Of a stretch of 64,000 bases of DNA, positions 56,721-64,000 are shown in pieces (positions within the stretch are counted from its first letter, which is position 1; each line of letters starts with the position of its first letter). Position numbers and translations under genes: made by a program. The notes beneath the pieces are model-generated. The model was given only the letters and a program-made list of their open reading frames with translations. It did no database searches and was not told the origin of the DNA. The DNA is from an uncultured Oscillibacter sp. (GTDB lineage: Bacteria; Bacillota; Clostridia; Oscillospirales; Oscillospiraceae), in the NCBI GenBank assembly GCA_910587705.1, contig CAJUMX010000003.1, positions 1-64,000 on the forward strand. The letters run 5' to 3'.

Positions 56721-58898
56721 TTAAGCCGCCCGCTCCAACACCCGGCAGAGCATGGAGGCCGCCTCCCCCCGGGTGGCGGTCCGGCTTCCAGCGTAGGTCC
56801 CGGAGGCCAGCCCCAGGGCCTGGGCAAGGGCGGCGTAGCCCAACTCTTCCGCGGGGATGCTCCCCTTGTCGCTGTACGCGCAGGTGTAAATTCCCCCCAG
56901 CCGGGCGGCGGGGCCGTAGCCCGCGGCGTCCAGCAGCATTCGCACCACGTCCGCCCGGCTCAGGACGGCATTGTCGTCCCGCTCCGCCGGGCGGAGGAGC
57001 CCGAGGCGGTAGGCGCTGTAATAGGCGTTCTCCCGGCTGTCCTTGTCCGCGGCCTCCGGCTCCAGGGCCGTCCCCTGGAGGCTGTAGACCAGGGCCACCA
57101 GCTCCCACTGGGTCACGTTCTTGCTGGGACGGAACTTGCCCCCGGCGTAGCCCGCGCCGTACTGGGCCAGCTTCTCGATATCCTCCTTGGCGGAGCTCTT
57201 GGTCAGGTCATCATAGGAAAGGGGTTCCCGAAGGGCTCCCCGCTCCTCCCGGACCGGCGCGCCGGTCTTGGCGTCCACGCCGGAGAAAGACGGCTCCCGC
57301 TCCAGGCCGTAGGTCAGGCGGAGGGCGTAGTAGTATTCCAGGCCCTGCTCCAGCAGCTTCGCCTGGGCCGGGTCGGCCTTGGTGAGCTTCTGGGGGACAT
57401 TCCGGTAGGCCAGCGCCGCTTCATAGGTCCCCGCCCAGGCGGAGAGGGCGGTTTCCATGGAAATGAGGCCGTTGGCGTCGTCAAAGGCCGCGTCCTCATC
57501 CCAGTCGCCGGAGAGGCCGTAGATGGACCCGTCCGCCGCGTCGATGGAGACCCAATAGGAGTTCTCCGGGAAGGGCAGGCCGTTGACCGTTCGGGCGAAG
57601 CGGAAGCGGTAATAGGGGGCCTGGTCCTGTCCCCGGGCGATGGGGACGGCATAGACGGCGTCCTTATAGAGGGCTAGGGCCCGGTCCGGGCAGAGGGCTT
57701 TCAAAAAGGTTTCCGCCTTCTTCTGAGCCTCCTCCTCCGAAAGCGTCTGTTCCCGGCCCCAGGGGGCGGAGGACTGGACACTCTCCACCGCGCCGGTCTT
57801 GGCGTTGACCGTGATGTTCCGGCTCAGGCGCTCTCCGCCGTCGGTCCGGGCGTAGCGCAGGGTGCAGAGGACCCGGCCCGCCGTGCCCTCCTTCCCGGGC
57901 TCCACCCCATAGGACGAGCCGGTCAGGGCATAGCCCCGGAGGCCGTAGGCGCTCTCCGCCCGGAGGGCCTTGTCCAGCTCCTCCTTGGGCAGCACGCCCT
58001 CCATTTGCGCTATGCCCTCCTGTTCTGCCTTGGTGAGGCCCGCCTCCTCGGCGGCTGTGTCCGCCGCCTTGGCGGAGGGGGCGGCGTTGGCCCCTCCGGC
58101 GGAGCGGTAGCCCAGGCGCAGCTGCTCTTCCAGCTCCGTCAGGTCTATCAGCTCCCCGGTTTTGGCGTCCGCCAGGAAGGTGTGGGCCCCCGCCTCCGAC
58201 ACATAGCGGAGGACGGCCTTGGCGCTGCCGGGTTCCCGGACATACTCCAGTTGGAGCTTCAGGGTTTCGGCTAGCTTATCTTCCGCCTCATCGGCAGAGG
58301 CGGTGGTCTCCGGCCCGGGCACGCCGCCGATGGCGGAGGTCTCCGGCACATCCCGGCTGAAATGCTCCACCAGTCCGTCCTCCACCCGGATGGAATAGTG
58401 GAGGGGAGAGGGCAGGCCGTTTAAAATGAGGGTCCCGGACCAGGCGCGGTCAGAGCCCCCCAGGGAGGACGCGCCCTCCGGGCCGCTCAACTCCACGGCT
58501 TCTCCCTTCCGCAGGACCCGGGCCAGGAAGGCCTCCGCCGCCGCCCGGTCCTCCGCGCCGCCGTTTTCCGGGAAGGAGGGGAAGCCTCCTCCGTTGGAAG
58601 CGGGGGTGGAGGCCCGGGATTCCCAACGGGAGAGGCTGACGACGGTGCCGTCCTCCAGGGCGGAGACGGAGAGGGAGCGCCGTTCCCCCTCCCAGCTCAG
58701 GTCCCAGGCGGGGACCAATTCCTCGGACAGACTGCCCCGGAAGGTCTCGTAGGCTTCCGTGTCCAGGGCCAGGGCCTCCTTCACCAGGGCGGTGACCTTG
58801 GCCAGGCGAGCGTCCTGGGATTCCTCCGCCGCGGCGGCGGGCAGGGTCAGCGCCGCCAGCAGGGCGGCGGCCAGGGTCAGGGAAAGCAGGCGTTTCAT
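56721..58898 (-). CDS. Exported YcdB/YcdC-like protein with C-terminal SLH domains
   Basis: A 725-residue exported protein. The signal peptide ends near AAAAEE. Two YcdB/YcdC (PepSY-like) repeats follow (~residues 30-290 and 300-540), with VEHFSRDVP and RNITVNAKTGAVESV strands. The C-terminal ~170 residues hold two or three S-layer homology modules (for example YGAGYAGGKFRPSKNVTQWE and RLGGIYTCAYSDKGSIPAEE). SLH modules tie proteins to pyruvylated wall polymers. The ATG at 58898 has GGAGG seven bases upstream. Role unknown; PepSY-like domains often inhibit peptidases. Confidence 0.85.
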   Translation of the reverse strand: MKRLLSLTLAAALLAALTLPAAAAEESQDARLAKVTALVKEALALDTEAYETFRGSLSEELVPAWDLSWEGERRSLSVSALEDGTVVSLSRWESRASTPASNGGGFPSFPENGGAEDRAAAEAFLARVLRKGEAVELSGPEGASSLGGSDRAWSGTLILNGLPSPLHYSIRVEDGLVEHFSRDVPETSAIGGVPGPETTASADEAEDKLAETLKLQLEYVREPGSAKAVLRYVSEAGAHTFLADAKTGELIDLTELEEQLRLGYRSAGGANAAPSAKAADTAAEEAGLTKAEQEGIAQMEGVLPKEELDKALRAESAYGLRGYALTGSSYGVEPGKEGTAGRVLCTLRYARTDGGERLSRNITVNAKTGAVESVQSSAPWGREQTLSEEEAQKKAETFLKALCPDRALALYKDAVYAVPIARGQDQAPYYRFRFARTVNGLPFPENSYWVSIDAADGSIYGLSGDWDEDAAFDDANGLISMETALSAWAGTYEAALAYRNVPQKLTKADPAQAKLLEQGLEYYYALRLTYGLEREPSFSGVDAKTGAPVREERGALREPLSYDDLTKSSAKEDIEKLAQYGAGYAGGKFRPSKNVTQWELVALVYSLQGTALEPEAADKDSRENAYYSAYRLGLLRPAERDDNAVLSRADVVRMLLDAAGYGPAARLGGIYTCAYSDKGSIPAEELGYAALAQALGLASGTYAGSRTATRGEAASMLCRVLERAA

Positions 58899-58980
58899 GG
58901 TCATCCCTCCAAATCTTGTTGTGTTCCTTTAGACGGCTGGGGCGGGAAAAAGGTTCCCGCCCCGGTGCTGTCAAAACTTC

Positions 58981-59556
58981 TTATTTCAGCTGGTCCAGGG
59001 TCAGAGAAAAGCTGTCCATGAAGGTCTCCAGGAAATATTCCACCTCCGGCAGGCCGTAGCCTTCCAGAGCCTTTCGCGTCTGGGCGGCGGCGTCCCGGAA
59101 TTCGGCGTTTCCGGCCTTCAATTCCTCCACGCATTTGATGTACGCCGAGAGCTTGTCCGCCGCCTTCACCAGCCGTTCCACCTCCGGGTCCACCTCCGTG
59201 AGCACCGGGGCGTAGGCCCCCCGCAGCTCCTGGGGCAGCATGGCCAGCAGCTTCCGCTCCGCCACCGCCTCCACCTCCTTATAGGCGTGCTGAATGGCAG
59301 GGTTGTCGTATTTGATGGGGGTGGGCATGTCCCCGGTCAAAATCTCGCTGGCGTCGTGATACAGCGCCGCCGCCGCCACCGCTCCGGGGTCGGCGGTTCC
59401 GCCGAATTTCTCGTTGCGGATCACCGCCAGGGCGTGGGCCAGGACGGCGGCCTGGTGGCTGTGCTCCTGGACGTTCTCCGGCGCGGTGTTCCGCATCAGC
59501 GCCCAGCGCTGAATGAACCGCATCCGGGAGAGGTAGGCGAAAAAGTGGCTCTTCAT
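58981..59556 (-). CDS. YfbR-like 5'-deoxynucleotidase (HD domain)
   Basis: A 191-residue HD-domain phosphohydrolase. H33, the H-D pair in LYHDASEILTGDMPTPIKYD and the later D in AADKLSAYIKC match the YfbR family, which removes phosphate from deoxynucleoside monophosphates. It lies four bases after mtaB, so the two genes form an operon. The start is the ATG that opens MKSHFFAYLSRMRFIQRW, as in other YfbR proteins. Confidence 0.93.
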   Translation of the reverse strand: MKSHFFAYLSRMRFIQRWALMRNTAPENVQEHSHQAAVLAHALAVIRNEKFGGTADPGAVAAAALYHDASEILTGDMPTPIKYDNPAIQHAYKEVEAVAERKLLAMLPQELRGAYAPVLTEVDPEVERLVKAADKLSAYIKCVEELKAGNAEFRDAAAQTRKALEGYGLPEVEYFLETFMDSFSLTLDQLK

Positions 59557-59560
59557 ATCC

Positions 59561-60874
59561 TCACTCCTCCAGTTCCCCGAAGAGGGTTTCCCCGTCGGTC
59601 CGGGTGATGGCCACAGGGCGGATCTGGTTGTGCAGGTCCTCCCCCTTTACCAGCACCTCCGCGTAGTTGGGGGCGTGGCCCAGGAAGAGGCCCTCCTTTC
59701 CGGCGGGCTGCTCGAAGAGCACCTCCTCCGTCCGGCCCACGCACTCCTCCAAATAGGTCCGGCGCATGGCGGCGGCGACCTCCGCCGCCCGATGGGCCCG
59801 CTCCGCCCGGAGGGTCTTGGGCAGCTGCTCCAGCTCCGCCGCCGGGGTGCCGGGGCGCTCGGAATAGGGGAAAATGTGCATCCGGGCAAAGCTGCATTGT
59901 TGAATAAAGTCCAGGGTCTCCTGAAATTCCTCCTCCGTCTCCCCGGGGAAGCCGGTAATGAGGTCCGTGGTGACGGCGGGATGGCGGAAGGTCTTTTTCA
60001 AAAGCTCCACGGATTGGAGATAGCGCTTTGTGTCGTATTTCCGCCGCATCCGCCGCAAGGTGGCGTCGCAGCCGCTTTGGAGGGAGAGGTGGAACTGGGG
60101 GCACAGGTCCGGCAGGATGGCCGCCCGCTGACAGAACTCCTCCGTAATGGTCCGGGGCTCCAGGCTTCCCAGCCGGAGGCGCACGCCCGGCACGGCGGCG
60201 CTGACGGCCTCCAGCAGATCGATGAGGGTGGTCCCCTGGTGGAGGTCCCGGCCCCAGGAGGAAATCTCGATGCCCGTCAGCACGATCTCCTGATAGCCCT
60301 GGTTTTTTAGCTCCATGGCCTGGACCGCCGCCTCCCCCATGGGCAAAGAGCGCACCGGACCCCGGGCGTAGGGGATGATGCAGTAGGAGCAGAAGTTGGC
60401 GCAGCCGTCCTCCACCTTCAGCAGAGCCCGGGTCCGGCCCTCCAGCCCCCCGGCGGGGAGCCATTCAAAGTGCCGCCGCTCAAAGGGCGGGTCCACGGCC
60501 TCCAGAGGGGCGCTGTGCCCACCGGAGGCGGCCCGCTCCCGGACGGCCTGCTCCAGAAGGCTTAAAAAGCCCATACGGTCCCCGGTGCCCGTCAGCACGT
60601 CGGCCCCCAGGGCCCGGGCCTCGGCGGCGTGGGTCTGGGACCAGCAGCCGCACACGGCCACCACGGCCCCCGGGCGCTCCCGGCGAACCCGGTGGACGGC
60701 CTGGCGGGACTTCTGGTCCCCGGCGGCGGTGACGGAGCAGGTATTAATAATGTAGGCGTCTGCCTCCTGGCCGAAGGGGACCGTCTCGTGGCCCCGGGCC
60801 CGGAGCTCCTGCTCCATGGCCTGGGTCTCGTACTGGTTCACCTTGCAGCCAAGGGTGTAGATGGCGACTTTCAT
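59561..60874 (-). CDS. mtaB: tRNA t6A37 methylthiotransferase MtaB
   Basis: A 437-residue radical-SAM methylthiotransferase that adds a methylthio group to t6A at position 37 of tRNA. Order: N-terminal UPF0004 domain with its three cysteines (TLGCKVNQYET, NTCSVT, CGCWSQ), radical-SAM core with CANFCSYCIIPYARG, and a C-terminal TRAM domain. The MtaB-type LGCKVNQYET motif sets it apart from MiaB. It starts 40 bases from the divergent promoter of the cysteine desulfurase gene. TrmO, which acts on the same base, is also in this window. Confidence 0.95.
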   Translation of the reverse strand: MKVAIYTLGCKVNQYETQAMEQELRARGHETVPFGQEADAYIINTCSVTAAGDQKSRQAVHRVRRERPGAVVAVCGCWSQTHAAEARALGADVLTGTGDRMGFLSLLEQAVRERAASGGHSAPLEAVDPPFERRHFEWLPAGGLEGRTRALLKVEDGCANFCSYCIIPYARGPVRSLPMGEAAVQAMELKNQGYQEIVLTGIEISSWGRDLHQGTTLIDLLEAVSAAVPGVRLRLGSLEPRTITEEFCQRAAILPDLCPQFHLSLQSGCDATLRRMRRKYDTKRYLQSVELLKKTFRHPAVTTDLITGFPGETEEEFQETLDFIQQCSFARMHIFPYSERPGTPAAELEQLPKTLRAERAHRAAEVAAAMRRTYLEECVGRTEEVLFEQPAGKEGLFLGHAPNYAEVLVKGEDLHNQIRPVAITRTDGETLFGELEE

Positions 60875-60891
60875 AGTGGATCAGATTCTCC

Positions 60892-60920
60892 TTGCGCTTT
60901 GTAAGATTGTTCGCTATAAT
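60892..60920 (+). promoter_or_regulatory. Promoter of the cysteine desulfurase gene
   Basis: TTGCGC and TATAAT are 17 bases apart. A second -10-like TTATACT lies 25 bases downstream. Confidence 0.75.
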
Positions 60921-60991
60921 GGCTTGGCATGCCTTATTATACTGGAATCCCCCGGTTTGGGCAAGCCCCCTGGAAAGGAGTTTTTTGCCAA

Positions 60992-62119
60992 ATGATTTAC
61001 CTGGATCACGCCGCCACCACCCCCGTCCCCCGGGCCGTGGCGGATGCCATGATAGAAGTCCTGGCGGAGCGGTACGGAAATCCCAGCTCTCAGTATCCCT
61101 TCGGCGCGGAAATGAAAAAGCGGGTGGAGGACTGGCGGAGGGCGGTGGCCGCCCTTCTGGATTGCCCGGCGGAGGGGCTGCATTTCACCTCCTGCGGCAC
61201 CGAGGGGGACAACTGGGCCCTTCGGGCCGCCGCGTGGCAGAACCGGCACGTTGGAAACCACATCGTCACCACGGCGGTGGAGCACAGCGCCGTACTGGAG
61301 TGCTGCAAATGGCTGGAGCGGGAGGGGTGCGAGGTCACGTACCTCGCCCCGGACCAAAACGGCAATCTCACGGCGGAGCGGGTTTTAGAGGCCGTCCGGC
61401 CCGACACCGCCCTGGTTTCCGTCATGCTGGTGAACAATGAGCTTGGAACCGTGTACCCGGTGGCGGACATCGCCAGGGGCCTTGGAGCCCGAAATCCCAG
61501 GACCCTCCTCCACACCGACGCGGTGCAGGGCCTGGGGACCTTCTCCGCCAGGGCCCTGGGGGCGGATTTTGTGACAATCTCCGCCCACAAGATCGGCGGG
61601 CCCAAGGGAATCGGCGCGCTGTACATCGGCCCCCGGGTGCGGAATCCCCGGCCCCTTCTGGCGGGCGGGGGGCAGGAGCGGGGCCTCCGCTCCGGCACCG
61701 AGGCCACGGCCCAGATCGCGGGCTTTGCCAAGGCGGCGGAGCTGCGCCTGGAGGGCCGGGAACGGAACCGGGCCCATCTGGAGGCCCTTCACGCCTATGC
61801 CCGGGAAAAGCTGCTGGCCATACCGGACATGGTTTCCGTGGGGGTGGGGACGGCCCCTCACATTCTGTCGCTGTCCCTGGCGGGCTGGCCCGCCGGAAAC
61901 ATCGTCAACGACCTGGGAAGCCAGGGAATCTGCATTTCCGCCGGGTCCGCCTGCCACCAGGGAAAGCCCAGCCACGTGGTGGCGGCCCTCAAACTCCCCA
62001 AGCGGGTGGCCGCCGGGGTCATCCGCCTCAGCTTTGGCCCGGAGACCACCGAGGCGGACGTCGACGCCTGCGCCCAGGCCCTCCGGCGGCACCGGGACGC
62101 CCGGATGCCCATGCTATAA
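60992..62119 (+). CDS. Cysteine desulfurase (NifS/IscS-like)
   Basis: A 375-residue class V PLP enzyme that removes sulfur from cysteine for iron-sulfur clusters or tRNA thiolation. It starts MIYLDHAATTPVP; the PLP lysine lies in SAHKIGGPKG and the active cysteine in SAGSACHQGK. The short active-site loop region suggests a NifS-like member. It is divergent from mtaB, a radical enzyme that needs sulfur, which may be meaningful. The ribosome site (AAAGGAG) is 12 bases from the ATG. A hairpin element begins one base after the stop codon. Confidence 0.93.
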   Translation: MIYLDHAATTPVPRAVADAMIEVLAERYGNPSSQYPFGAEMKKRVEDWRRAVAALLDCPAEGLHFTSCGTEGDNWALRAAAWQNRHVGNHIVTTAVEHSAVLECCKWLEREGCEVTYLAPDQNGNLTAERVLEAVRPDTALVSVMLVNNELGTVYPVADIARGLGARNPRTLLHTDAVQGLGTFSARALGADFVTISAHKIGGPKGIGALYIGPRVRNPRPLLAGGGQERGLRSGTEATAQIAGFAKAAELRLEGRERNRAHLEALHAYAREKLLAIPDMVSVGVGTAPHILSLSLAGWPAGNIVNDLGSQGICISAGSACHQGKPSHVVAALKLPKRVAAGVIRLSFGPETTEADVDACAQALRRHRDARMPML

Positions 62120-62280
62120 GAACCTGTATTCACAACCGCTGTACGCCGTCTGGCCGGTCTTTTTCCCGCCATACTGCGTCGATTTCCCTTGCCATACGTC
62201 AGTATGGCTGCGGAAAATCTCCTTGTCTGACGAGAAAAATCCTCGTCCATCCGGCGTCCCCCGGTTATGAATACAGGCTC
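62120..62280. mobile_element. 161-bp MITE-like hairpin element, copy 3
   Basis: The ends are GAACCTGTATTCA and the complement of GAGCCTGTATTCA. The inside shares a core with the copy at 21734-21897 (for example GATTTCCCTTGCC..CGTCAG..GGCTGCGGAAAAT against AATTTCCTTGCC..CGTCAG..GCCTGCGAAAAT), but the terminal repeats differ. So it is a diverged subfamily. Confidence 0.8.
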
Positions 62281-62315
62281 TAAATTTTATGACTATCGTT
62301 TGATAAAGGTGACTT

Positions 62316-63704
62316 ATGTTCAATTTCCTCCGCCGGGAACCCGGCTTTTACAAGCGGCTCTTCAAGCTCTCCCTGCCCATGATTCTACAAAACCTCATCA
62401 CCTTTTCCCTGGGGCTCATCGATACCTTCATGGTCTCCCGCCTGGGAAACGCGGAGATGGCGGCGGTGACCACCGCCAACGTCCCGGTGTTCCTCCTCAC
62501 CAGCATTGTGTTTGGCTTCCAGAGCGGCCTGGGCATTCTGGTGAGCCAGTACTGGGGCAAGGGGGACGAGAAAAGCGTCAGCCGCGCCATGGGCGTTGCC
62601 TCCCTGCTGGGGACCGCCGTAACGCTGCCCCTGGCCCTGCTCTTTTGCGCCGTCCCGGTGCCGGTGATGGACCTCCTTTCCAACAAGCACGAGCTAAGCC
62701 TCCTGGGGGCCCCCTATCTCCAGGTCATCGGCTTTTCCTATGTCTTTAACATGCTCTCCTCCATCTACGTCAGCGCCCGGCGGAGTGTGGAGGACCCGGC
62801 CTTCGGCATGAAGCTCTTCGGCTTTTCCACCATCCTGAACACGGGGCTGAACTATTTGCTGATCTTCGGCAATTTGGGCTTCCCCGCCCTGGGGGTGGCC
62901 GGGGCGGCCATCGCAACCCTGCTGGCCCGGGTCAGCGAGTTTGTGATCTGCGTTGTCTGCGCCCTGCGGAGTAAGCTCATCCCCTTGTACCTGGGGCTCT
63001 TTTTCCGCCCGGGCCTGGATATGATGCGCCGCTTTGTGAAGTACGCCTCCCCGGTGGTACTGAACGAAACCGTCTGGGGCCTGGGGAACTCCCTCTTGAC
63101 CGTCATCCTGGGTTATACGGACAACTCCGTGGAGATGCTGGCGGCAAACGCCGTCATGGGCAATTTGAACCGGCTGTTCCTGGTGGTCTGCTTCGGCCTG
63201 GGAGCCGCCACGGCGGTGATGGTGGGCAAGGCCATCGGCGAGGGCCAGGGCCGGGAGAAGGTCATGGATTTGAGCCGGGCCCTTTTGTGGTTTGCCGTGC
63301 TGGTGGGAACGGCTCTGGCGGTGTTTTCCATTGCCCTGGTTCCTTTGCTGTTCGTCCCCGTCATCTTCCCCATGTTCAAGCTCTTCGGCCTCTCCGCCGA
63401 AATCGCCACGGCCCTGGCGGTGATGGGCTTTGCCTCCATCCCCCTCCACGCCTGCGCCATCTCCGCCATTACCGGGGTCCTCCGGGCCGGGGGCGACGTG
63501 ATGTGGTCCACGGTCCTGGACATCGCCCCCCAGTGGGTGGTGTGCCTCCCCGTCACGGCCCTGGTGGCCCTGGTGCTGAAATGGGGCTGCTGGCCCATCG
63601 CCTTCGCCATCCAGCTGGAGAGCATCGTGAAATTCCCCCTCTGCCTCTGGCGGGTCCGGGGCGGGAAGTGGATCAACGACGTGACGGGAGGCGGAACGGA
63701 ATGA
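62316..63704 (+). CDS. MATE family efflux transporter
   Basis: A 462-residue membrane protein with twelve expected helices in two homologous halves, as in MATE exporters that use a sodium or proton gradient. It opens FLRREPGFYKRLFKLSLPMI and carries the usual FQSGLGILVSQYWGKGDEK and GAATAVMVGKAIGEGQ motifs. The substrate cannot be told. GGTGA lies upstream of the ATG. The last bases overlap the start of rlmA (ATGA). Confidence 0.93.
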   Translation: MFNFLRREPGFYKRLFKLSLPMILQNLITFSLGLIDTFMVSRLGNAEMAAVTTANVPVFLLTSIVFGFQSGLGILVSQYWGKGDEKSVSRAMGVASLLGTAVTLPLALLFCAVPVPVMDLLSNKHELSLLGAPYLQVIGFSYVFNMLSSIYVSARRSVEDPAFGMKLFGFSTILNTGLNYLLIFGNLGFPALGVAGAAIATLLARVSEFVICVVCALRSKLIPLYLGLFFRPGLDMMRRFVKYASPVVLNETVWGLGNSLLTVILGYTDNSVEMLAANAVMGNLNRLFLVVCFGLGAATAVMVGKAIGEGQGREKVMDLSRALLWFAVLVGTALAVFSIALVPLLFVPVIFPMFKLFGLSAEIATALAVMGFASIPLHACAISAITGVLRAGGDVMWSTVLDIAPQWVVCLPVTALVALVLKWGCWPIAFAIQLESIVKFPLCLWRVRGGKWINDVTGGGTE

Positions 63705-64000
63705 GCCTTTTCCGCTGTCCCCTCTGCGCCGCCCCCCTGGAGCGGGCGGCGGGGGCCTACCGCTGCCCCGGGGGCCACAGCTTTGATACCGCCAAGGAGG
63801 GCTATGTCCACCTGCTGCCCCCTAACCAAAAGCACTCCGCCCTCCCTGGTGACGACCGGGACATGGTGCTGGCCCGGCGGGAATTCCTGTCCAGAGGGTA
63901 TTACCAACCGTTGTTAAATACGATTTGTAGTCGAATTTTGGCCCTTTCCGGCGAAACGCCCGCCCTTTTGGACGCGGGCTGCGGCGAGGGCTGGTACACC
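63701..64000 (+). CDS. rlmA: 23S rRNA (guanine-N1)-methyltransferase RlmA, partial
   Basis: The first 100 residues are present; the gene runs past the window edge. The N-terminal zinc ribbon (FRCPLCAAPL then YRCPGGHSFD) followed by AKEGYVHLLPP and the SAM-binding motif LLDAGCGEGWY match RlmA(I/II), which methylates G745 or G748 in helix 35 of 23S rRNA. It overlaps the MATE stop codon, so the two genes form an operon. Confidence 0.9.
   Translation, partial: MSLFRCPLCAAPLERAAGAYRCPGGHSFDTAKEGYVHLLPPNQKHSALPGDDRDMVLARREFLSRGYYQPLLNTICSRILALSGETPALLDAGCGEGWYT

Overview
The window is a stretch of chromosome from a GC-rich, low-motility-type Firmicute of the Clostridia, most like the butyrate-forming Oscillospiraceae (Flavonifractor, Intestinimonas, Lawsonibacter or Oscillibacter relatives). 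The reasons are strong AGGAGG ribosome sites, consensus TTGACA/TATAAT promoters, AddAB instead of RecBCD, a Bcd-EtfAB butyrate operon, an archaeal-type ProRS, a transcription-terminating TPP riboswitch and SLH proteins. The genus is an inference; no rRNA is present.

Layout. (1) 359-13000, minus strand: one long operon with the gene order of the Bacillus PBSX particle: small and large terminase, portal, XkdF-like protease, capsid, connectors, sheath, tube, chaperone, LysM protein, hub, spike, XkdS, baseplate J and XkdU-like protein. It ends in a terminator directly after the last baseplate gene. No tape measure, tail fibre, holin, endolysin, integrase or repressor is seen. (2) 13147-20023: addB-addA, divergent from the particle operon. 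(3) 20106-23571: DUF378 protein, M29 aminopeptidase, gamma-carbonic-anhydrase-like protein and AI-2E-family permease. (4) 23616-28908: small membrane proteins, an AT-rich lipoprotein island, an XRE-DUF3169-DUF4177 cluster behind three tandem operators, and an ECF sigma/anti-sigma operon. (5) 29418-36667: a butyrate operon (crotonase, Pct-type CoA-transferase, 4-hydroxybutyryl-CoA dehydratase, butyryl-CoA dehydrogenase, EtfB, EtfA) that turns 4-hydroxybutyrate into butyryl-CoA. (6) 36813-37238: two converging perfect promoters around a tiny hydrophobic peptide and an antisense RNA, laid out as a type I toxin-antitoxin pair. (7) 37256-43575: uvrC, HPr, a lipoprotein, trmO, two duplicated ribbon-helix-helix cassettes between GC-rich palindromes, a DUF6809 protein and a YitT protein. 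(8) 43766-46364: a three-gene phage-type regulatory operon, tRNA-Thr and tRNA-Tyr, an S24 repressor and a small kinase. (9) 46472-51877: proS, an acyltransferase-like membrane protein, a TetM/EF-G-like GTPase fused to a YacP/Rae1-type NYN nuclease, and an LspA-like protein. (10) 51957-54626: TPP riboswitch and thiM-thiE-thiD (thiamine salvage). (11) 54629-64000: tRNA-Ser, S41 lipoprotein, an HPr paralogue without the phospho-histidine, an SLH protein, YfbR-like nucleotidase, mtaB, cysteine desulfurase, a MATE transporter and the start of rlmA.

Three ~164-bp hairpin elements of one family and several copies of a 27-bp GC-rich palindrome lie between genes. The points most worth following are the tape-measure-less PBSX-type operon, the GTPase-NYN fusion, the type I toxin-antitoxin candidate and the duplicated ribbon-helix-helix cassettes.
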